From: Diplocarpon mali
Taxonomy: Eukaryota; Ascomycota; Leotiomycetes; Helotiales; Drepanopezizaceae
Assembly (NCBI GenBank): GCA_024741835.1
Contig: JAENRP010000180.1
Location: 25,436-89,435 of the forward strand
Length of the DNA stretch: 64,000 nt
Direction: 5' to 3'
The notes beneath the pieces were generated by a model. It did not search any database and was not told the origin of the DNA. It was given only the letters and a program-made list of their open reading frames with translations. The stretch's first letter is position 1. Every line of letters begins with the position of its first letter. Positions 56,740-64,000 of the stretch are shown here, piece by piece. The translations under genes were made by a program, and so were the position numbers.

Positions 56740-59700
56740 ATGGGCTCAGCAAAAGTAATTGCTAGGAGAGGTCGGAAGCGCAGTAACGCAGCTGGGTCTT
56801 CATCCTTTTCACAAATTGGTACTCCTCAGAATGGTTCAGATGTACATTCGAGCTCTGAGAATGGGCCGCCGAGTCATCTTCCTACTGCACTTATCGATTA
56901 CATGCTCGAAGATCCTGCCACTTCTGAGCCCCCTCGAAAACGACAGAAGATCCTGTCACAGGTTGCAGAACCTGAGCTTGAACATATAGTCGTCAAGAAA
57001 TCTGTCTGGGAAATTGAGTTTGCCGGATCCAAGCTGTCGCGGTTGGAGACGCCGATACAAAAGACTAATATCTTACCGTACGTGCATTGGAATAAAGGCT
57101 GGGAACCCGAATACATTGAGATCAAAAACCAGAGCAGAACCTGTCTTGTTCGTATCCCATTACCATCCAGCGGTTTAGAAGACGTTCATATTGCTTTGCA
57201 CGTCGATCGTGACACGAAGAGGTGGGCAAGCTCAGAAGGCAGGCTATGGACTCAGTTTGACCTGGTTTTGCTACAGAAGGATGGACTTGATCATCTGCAG
57301 GTCGTTTCCACCGTCAGATGGAACGTCACGACTTCGCCGGATCATGCTATGCAAGCCGCTGTCCAGACACGGGCGCTCCACAAGGTCTTGAATAAGTACT
57401 TTCCGGATCCAAATATCACCAAGTCAGAGAAATGGTCGCCCCAAGACTTCTATCAAAGTGTACATTTCTCAGACAAGCATGATGGTGCCCCGATTTCCAT
57501 GGAAATAGATGGCCTCGCGACCGACTTATATCCATTCCAGAAGCGAGCGGTTCAGTGGCTACTGCGCAAGGAGGGTGTAATTTGGTCAACTCAAGGTATC
57601 AGGCCTGTGGTAGAAGCAGCACATCCAGGACTACCAATCTCGTTCCTCCAACACGTGGATGATTCTGACCGAGTGTGCTATGTCAGCCATTTGTTTGGGC
57701 TCGTGACTCTGGATCCAAGCCCTTTCTTGACGTCCGAGAAGCATCTGAAGGGGGGCATCTTAGCCGAAGAGATGGGACTAGGTAAAACGGTCGAGATGAT
57801 ATCGCTGATTTCCTTACACAAACGTCCAAAGGAGACCCTGCCGAAGATTTTTGATCGGTTCACTGGTCAAGATGTCCGACCTACTGGTGCCACATTGATT
57901 ATTGCTCCGCCTTCTATCCTCGACCAGTGGATTTCCGAGATCAAAAGACATGCGCCACAGATGAAGGTATTCAACTACACGGGTATCAGAGCACATGGTC
58001 AGAGTAACTTCTTGGATCTGCTGGATGAACTGGCTGTATCAGATGTTGTCATCTCAACATATTCCATTCTTGCTGCCGAAATTCATTTCACACAGCTTAA
58101 CCCAGTAAAAACTTTACGCCGAAAGCCTGTTTATCCTAGGCCGAAGTCGCCGCTGATGATGCTTTCGTGGTGGCGTTGTCTGATAGATGAGGCCCAGATG
58201 ATAGAGAGCGGGGTCAGCAACGCGGCTGTGGTAGCGAGAATGATCCCCCGAGTCAATGCTTGGTGTGTTACGGGTACTCCAGTTCGCAAGGATGTCAATG
58301 ACCTATTGGGTCTTCTCGTATTCTTACGATATGAGCCGTTGGCTTCTTCAAAGCACGCATGGTCTTCTTTGATCTCGTCACATAAGTACGAGTTCCGAAA
58401 ACTGTTCTGTGCTCTAGCCCTTCGTCACAGCAAGCAGATTGTTCGAGATGAGTTGAAATTACCAGTTCAGAGACGCTGGGTAATTACAATGCCGTTCACA
58501 CCAATCGAAGAACAACACTACTCTGAGCTTTTCAGTCAAATGTGCGATGACCTGGGCGTGAACACTCAAGGCGCTCCTCTTACAAATGACTGGGACCCGG
58601 ATACGAGCTCGGAGGTTATGCGGCGCTGGCTTGTTCGACTACGACAAACCGCTTTGCATCCAGAAGTCGGAGGTCGAAACAGGCGGGCTTTAGGTCATCA
58701 CGATGGACCGTTGAGAACCGTAGACCAAGTGTTGGGCGTTATGATGGAGAATACGGACGTGACCATCCGAGCCCATCAGCGAGCACTGCTCACAACGAAG
58801 CTCAAAAGAGGCCAGTTGTTCGAGAACTCTCCCCGAGTAAAGGAAGCGCTTTCTATCTGGGCTGAGGCAGCCGAAGAAGCCAGATTAATTGTCGCAGAGT
58901 GCCGAGAGCAGCTTGAGCAAGAAATTGAAAAGGGCGTGGCAGACAGCGAAACTTCCAAGAAGGCCAAGGCGATGGATGAGGTTAGCGACAGCGACGATGA
59001 ACAGCCAGAGTATGTTCAAAAAGCACAATCGCATTGAATTTAACTAATATCTCTTCAGGACTGACCCAAGTTCTTTCGTAGGTGTCTTTCGAATGCGACT
59101 TCACAACGCACTGGAACTTGAACACATGGCCATATTTTTCCGTACCAATGCTTATTTTCAAATCAAATCCAACGAGGAAATAACGCAGCCTGACAGTGAA
59201 GAATTCAGAGAGCTAGAGAGAATGGAGGCGGATGGCTACGAAGCTGCCAAGAAAAGGAGACAGGAAATTCTACACGAGGTCATTCAGTCTCTTACCCACT
59301 CCTCTTGTAGACTGCGGACTTAGGCTGACTGCAAAAAACACACAGAATTTTGGCAAGGCTGACAAACTCATGAAAAAGATATCGCGCAAAGCTGTGGCCC
59401 GAACCTTTGTTGAGCTACCCGAGTTTTCTTCTGTCCACAAGGGCGGTATCGAAAGCTGTGGGATTATTGAGAAGCTTGACTTACTGGCCAAAGCACTCGA
59501 TGTACAAGCGGGCGTCCTCGACGAATGGAGAGAAAAGACGATTCATTTTCTCCTGCAACCACTCATTGACGAAGATGAGGGTTTGGAACTCACAGGAGAA
59601 GAATTCGAGGACTCAACCAAAACCCAGGACGAAGTACAGGTTTATGTCAATGTCTTGCGATTCGCTCACATGGATCGGCAGGATGCCTTAACTGGGCAAG

Positions 59701-61352
59701 AGAACGCGCTAGTGAAATCGGAGGTCAAATACCTCAATGATGCTCTGAAAGATCCAGAACACCACCATGTCGCTTGTCCAGAGAAGACTACTGAACTACT
59801 TGGTTTACGGCTACAGGTAAAGCCTACAAAAGACATGGGGTCCATTCGAGGTATCGTGTCAGATCTTCGATGTCTCTCTACAACCTTGCGACTCGATGCA
59901 GCTAAAGGCAATCTAAGGGCACAAAATGAGCTTTCGATCGTCGAGAAACAGCTCAAAGACGTCCAGAGGCAGGCCCAAGAACAGACGAAGGCAGCGGAAG
60001 CATTGGGAAAGGAGGTTGCGCTATTCACCAGGTCAATGAATGCTCGACTCGAATATTACAAACAGCTCCAACAGATTTCCGATCAGGTCGCACCTTATGA
60101 AGGTCCGAACGATGACGATACACTTGCAAAATTCCTCCGAGATGAGAAAAATCTACGCCGTAAGATTGCTACCGCGAAAGCCAAGAGACGATACCTAGAT
60201 CATCTGAGGGAGGAGGCGATCAATCCAAAGGAGCAGAGAATATGTGTAATCTGCAGAGATATATTCGAGGTTGGGGCCCTTACTGTGTGCGGCCATCAAT
60301 ACTGCAAGGATTGCATTCGGCAATGGTGGAAATGTGAGTACTGCAAGCCCGTTTATGAATGCCAGGCTTACCAGGAAACAGGTCATCGCAATTGCCCAGT
60401 GTGTAAGCGGCCTCTTTCGAAGGACGATATGCATCAGATCACTTACAAGCCACAAGAGCTTTTGATCCAAGCCGAGGAAGTCCACGGTGTCAGCGAAGAG
60501 TGTTCCTCGTCCTTGAACAAAAAATCTGCCATCTACTCCGAGATTAGCAAGTCCACTCTCGCCGAGATAAAAGACGTAGAACTTGATGGCCCGAGTTTCA
60601 CCACCAAAGTCGATACTTTAGCTCGCCATCTCATCTGGCTTCGTCAATCTGATCCAGGAGCCAAGTCCATCATCTTTTCGTCTTTCAAAGGATTTCTCGA
60701 CGTACTGGCTCAAGCATTCACCAAGTTCCGCATCGGCTACTCGTCCATCGATAAACCAAACGGCATCAACAGATTCAAGTCCGACCCGGGGATCGAGTGC
60801 TTTCTCCTGCACGCCCGAGCCCACAGCTCTGGCCTGAACCTCGTGAACGCAAATCACGTCTTTCTCTGCGAGCCTCTTCTCAATACGGCATTAGAAATCC
60901 AAGCCATCGCACGCGTTGACCGAATCGGACAGCAGCAAGAGACAAATGTCTGGCTTTACCTCGTCAACGGCACAGTGGAAGAGAGTATCCATCAGCTCTC
61001 CGTCACGCGCCGCATGGAGCACATTGGGCAGCGTCTCGCTAGTGGTAAAGGCAAGGAGAAGGAAAGAGATATCTCAGCCAAGGATATCTTGGACTCGAAT
61101 CTTGAAGTGGCAAATTCAATGGAGTTGCAGCAGGCTTCACTCACAAAGTTGCTGGCCAAGGGTGGCAAGGGCGGCGAGATGGTTATGAAAGAGGACCTGT
61201 GGGAATGTCTGTTTGGGGGGAGGGAAAAGATGCTTGCTGGGGGTGAGACGATTCTGAGTGAACCTACGTTAAGGTTCGAGGCAGAGATCGGCAGGGAGTT
61301 GAGGGCCGAAGCCGCGGAAGAGAGGTCGGCCATCGCTGGGAGTTCGGGATAG
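56740..61352 (+). CDS. IRC20: SNF2-type helicase with RING finger (Irc20/SHPRH-like ubiquitin ligase)
   Basis: A nuclear Swi2/Snf2-family ATPase with an inserted RING E3 domain, related to yeast Irc20 and animal SHPRH, in DNA repair and SUMO/ubiquitin control. Exons are 56740-59009, 59059-59278, 59346-60333 and 60382-61352, giving 1482 aa. Motif I is GGILAEEMGLGKTVEM (~residue 340), Ia-like LIIAPPSILDQW, II LIDEAQMI (~481), III WCVTGTPVRK. After long coiled-coil helices comes the C3HC4 RING, RICVICRDIFEVGALTVCGH (~1127) to NCPVCKRPL. The C-terminal helicase lobe follows, with SIIFSSFKGFLDVL and ARVDRIGQQQ (motif VI, ~1335). The intron inside the RING (60334-60381) is 48 nt without stops; removing it restores normal RING spacing (WWKCHRNCPVC). 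The DEAQ box replaces the usual DEAH. Confidence 0.93.
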
Positions 61353-62110
61353 AGAAGTGCGAGCGGTATTGAACCCGGGCTGGCATCTGGCAAGCGGAGT
61401 GCTTCAGTGTGGTATGTATGTACATTGAGCGAGGCGCAAAAGGGTGTGATGTAAATTGTGCAGCACAGGCCTGGAAAAAGTTTTATTCCACGTCACCAGA
61501 CTATGCGCGGACTCACTCTTCTTAGATATTGCAGATACCAACTTGCCGCAGCCGAATCCCAGAGATTTCTCAGAGCAGTGCCAGTGAGTCTGAACCGGTC
61601 TGGACCTCAGCGTGCGGTTCTCGCTTCAAAACAGCGCAAACCGGTAGCCGAGAAGCGACACAGACGAGTCCAAAACAGAGTGGAGGCAGCGGGGCGCGAA
61701 CCCGCCTCCTGGAAGGCGCCGCAAGAGCGTGTTTTGCGGCCACGGCCAACGAACCTAGCGATTGCCTCGTGGTGGGAGGCGGGGGCGCAAGTAAGTGTCT
61801 GCTCACCCTCTCGCTCCCCCAACCTGGAGTCGACAAGGCGCCAGAGTCCGGTACGCACCCCTCCCCCCTCGTTGAGCTACCACGGATCCTGATGGGGATT
61901 GCTGGTTTCGTGTGGAGATTTGAATAGTGTGCGGGTGCTGGGAGAGGTTCGCAGAAGTAGCGCGGATTGTCTGCGTGTTGACCTGGCTCTCTTGGTCGGT
62001 AGCTGCGACATCCATGGCAATATCCAGATCAGATGCTTCATTCGTACTATTCTGCCCAGATACCCAGCCTCTCCGCCGTGAGATGCCCATTTTCCAACGC
62101 CATCATGTCC
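61353..62110. other. Convergent intergenic, no gene recognised
   Basis: This region lies between IRC20 and the CDK7 gene. Three-frame open stretches at 61458-61927 reflect GC-rich sequence. A tRNA-like hairpin segment at about 61680-61775 was examined and rejected. Confidence 0.4.
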
Positions 62111-63354
62111 TTACTTCATCCCGGCAAAGTCCAACTTCCTCGCAACTTTCACGCCCCTCTCATCGTCTAGCACGCCTGGCCTGCGCTTCAGATTCTCCGC
62201 CACCTTGGCCTCGTCTCTCTTCCGTGGTAGGTCCTCTTTCCGCGTCGGCTTCGGCTCCGCAGCCCACCACTTGTGCTCCAGCGCCTCCTTCCCCGTAATC
62301 CTCTTCCGCGGGTCCAGGATCAGCATCTTCATCAGCAGGTCTACGCCCTCGTGGCCCGCTGTCCCGAAAGTTTGCAGATAGTGATCTTTGCCGCGGACAG
62401 GGTTCGGCGGGTCTGGGACGGTGTATTCGGGCAGCTTCGATACCCCCGGCCAGTTGTCTTCGGTGGGTGTGCCGATTGCTTGGCAGATGAGGTTCACTTG
62501 TCCTACTTCCGTGTCGCCAGCTAGGTACGGTAATCTGATGACGAGCTCGGCGAACACCAGGCCGATGGACCAGATGTCGACTGCGCCGGAGTAGTGCTTG
62601 GCGCCGAAGAGCAGCTCGGGTGGCCTGTACCAGCGTGTGATGACGTTGGAAGTCATGATGCGGTAGGGGTCGGAGAAGCTCCTTGCGAGGCCGAAATCGC
62701 CGAGCTTGACTTCGCCGTCGGCGGCTATGAGCAAGTTGTTGGGTTTGATATCCCGGTGCAGCACGAAATTCTCGTGGCAGAACCAGACGGCGCGCGTCAT
62801 CATCCCCATCCAGGCTTTAATATCCGCGGCACCGTAACGCACGCCCTCCGTATCTTTGATCAACATCTCGAGATCACCCAGCGGCAAGAATTCAAGCACT
62901 AAATTGAGATTCTGGTCTTTGGAAGAGAAGACTGAGAGTAGGGAGATGATGTTCGGATGCGAGAGCTCCTGCAGGTGCTTGAGTTCGCGGATGGCGTCGG
63001 GCGCCATGCCTTCGGTGTACTCCTTCTGGACCTTGATCTTCTTGATGGCCACGAACTTGGAGGGGTCGGAGCGCAGGTGCCCGAGGTAGACGTTGGCGTA
63101 GGTTCCTTCTCCGAGCTTCTTCCCTGGGGGAGGTTAGCACATTGGTGCTTGGGGGAGGGTGCGTGGGAGGGGAAGATGCCTTTGACGTATTTGGCCTTTT
63201 CATCTTCATTCATCTGCTCTGCGAGGTCGTGGCCGCCATTGCAGGGTTTTCCTTCGGGGGTCTCGCCGTTTGAGGGCGCGGTAGAGGAGAGCTTCGAGCG
63301 GTCGGTCGGGGCTTTGCCTGCGTCCCCCGGGACGACGAGGGGGGAATTGGCCAT
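62111..63354 (-). CDS. KIN28: TFIIH cyclin-dependent kinase (CDK7/Kin28)
   Basis: The catalytic kinase of TFIIH, phosphorylating Ser5/Ser7 of the RNA polymerase II C-terminal domain. Exons are 63180-63354 and 62111-63123, giving 395 aa. A disordered ~50-residue N-terminal extension precedes KYVKGKKLGEGTYANVYLG (Gly loop). Then come AIKKIK (catalytic Lys), the PSTAIRE-equivalent helix GMAPDAIRELKHLQEL, VLHRDIKPNNLL (HRD loop), GDFGLARSF, and the T-loop TSNVITRWYRPPELLFG characteristic of CDK7. The 56-nt intron (63124-63179) begins with GC rather than GT, because only that donor yields the conserved YVKG-KKLGEG join. The C-terminus is basic (KVARKLDFAGMK). It is convergent with IRC20. Confidence 0.92.
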
Positions 63355-63900
63355 GATGGTGGGTATATGGTGGGGAGGATTTGCCGGTCAGGGCATCGTC
63401 CTCTTGGAAATTTGAGCTGATCGTGTACGTCGAATCCCGGATGCCTTCTCTCCAATGCAACAAGCGAGAATGAAGTGGTGGTTTACTTCGACGCGGCTGC
63501 GATGGACGTTCAGCCTCGCCTGGAGCAGTGCACCAGTCGAGTTTGCTTCTGATTACATAAGCTCGTGCGCCGCGGTCTTTCGTTCTTCCGTTCCGCGGCC
63601 CGGCCAGGTACAGCTGCCAAGCTGCCAAGCTATACAGAGCCGCCCGGCCGTAGATCTGCCGGACGAGACCCGTGAAATGACGTCAATCTATCTTGGCCCG
63701 GCACCCTCAACCCCAGAGCCTCCACTATCTTTACGGCACTAGTCCCGAAGCAGTAGTAGCCCCAAAGTCGAGCGGCATGATGTCATGTCAGTGTATACGA
63801 ACGATCTTGATCTGATCGGCACCTCTAGGCGTGAACATCTCTCCGAGAGAAAGGAATTGGTAGTTGTTGACAGGTAATTTTATCTGTTCACCCGTACAGT
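63355..63900. other. KIN28 upstream region
   Basis: This is promoter and 5' UTR sequence of the KIN28 gene plus intergenic DNA. Short overlapping frames on both strands have no domain support. Confidence 0.4.
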
Positions 63901-64000
63901 ATCTGGCATTACATACACATATATATATAGATGCATAGATGTATATGTATGTGTGTATATACATACATCTATACATATGTATACATATACATCTATATAT
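63901..64000. repeat. TA/TATG microsatellite
   Basis: The last ~100 bp consist of imperfect tata, tatg and catc-type short repeats (tatatatatagatgcatag, then gtatatgtatgtgtgtata and similar), continuing past the window edge. Confidence 0.85.

Noticed and set aside
60334..60381. Unusual RING with a 16-residue insertion
   Set aside because: The insertion has perfect intron ends (GTGAGT...ACAG) and removal restores canonical RING spacing, so it is an intron.
61680..61775. tRNA-like segment on the minus strand (a GCGGG/CCCGC T-arm-like stem with loop TTCGCGC, possible variable arm)
   Set aside because: The nearly invariant A58 is absent, the anticodon hairpin would have a nine-base loop, and the acceptor stem pairs poorly. 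It does not make a credible tRNA.
61458..61927. Plus-strand ORFs of 144 and 132 codons downstream of IRC20
   Set aside because: Both plus frames and the minus strand are open together in GC-rich sequence, with no domain or coding-like bias.
1..64000. CRISPR arrays, transposons and biosynthetic gene clusters
   Set aside because: No spaced direct repeats, terminal inverted repeats, transposase or reverse transcriptase motifs, or co-located synthase and tailoring genes were seen.

Overview
This window is nuclear DNA of a filamentous ascomycete (Pezizomycotina). The evidence is many short spliceosomal introns, mostly 41-67 nt with GT(A/G)(A/T)GT donors. The gene set is typical of that group: an Ies1-type INO80 subunit, a 2EXR-domain protein, a Yor1-type ABC transporter, an IGR-motif mitoribosomal protein, a short fungal bZIP protein and a fungal ubiquitin-like (ULD) coiled-coil protein. 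Placement below that level (perhaps Leotiomycetes) is only a guess. No tRNA, rRNA, intact transposon or CRISPR array was found. There is one 98-N assembly gap and one isolated N.

Layout. 1-7.3 kb: an edge-truncated ORF, POL31 (DNA polymerase delta small subunit), a 2.3-kb stretch without a recognised gene, LSM5 in six tiny exons, and a divergent 3'-5' exonuclease. 7.8-17.4 kb: ornithine decarboxylase, presequence protease CYM1 and a taxilin-like coiled-coil protein. 18-25 kb is accessory-looking: a 2EXR protein, an unrecognised Ser-rich protein, the gap, a GC-rich nitronate monooxygenase gene, minisatellites and a decayed siderophore-type MFS transporter. 25-33.6 kb is compact housekeeping DNA: a small mitochondrial membrane protein, SERP1/YSY6, a SMAP-domain nucleolar-type protein, AP-3 delta and EMC2. 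36-38.6 kb carries the most unusual gene, a ULD protein with an exact 120-bp internal repeat and a C-terminal CaaX box. 38.6-42.7 kb has no recognised gene. 42.7-47.3 kb is a full-length ABC-C transporter. 49.3-63.4 kb holds IES1, a bZIP-like regulator, FYV4/mS41, the helicase/RING ligase IRC20 and the TFIIH kinase CDK7/KIN28.

There is no operon-like or biosynthetic cluster logic; neighbours are functionally unrelated. Themes do recur: chromatin, transcription and replication (POL31, IES1, IRC20, KIN28), mitochondria (CYM1, FYV4, a small membrane protein) and the endomembrane system (YSY6, EMC2, APL5). Several genes are arranged head to head. Exon structures below were assembled by hand from phase-compatible splice sites and family conservation. 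Unusual gene structures include start codons interrupted or immediately followed by introns (APL5, YSY6, ULD gene), two probable GC-AG introns (YOR1-like, KIN28) and a stop-free 48-nt intron inside the IRC20 RING domain.
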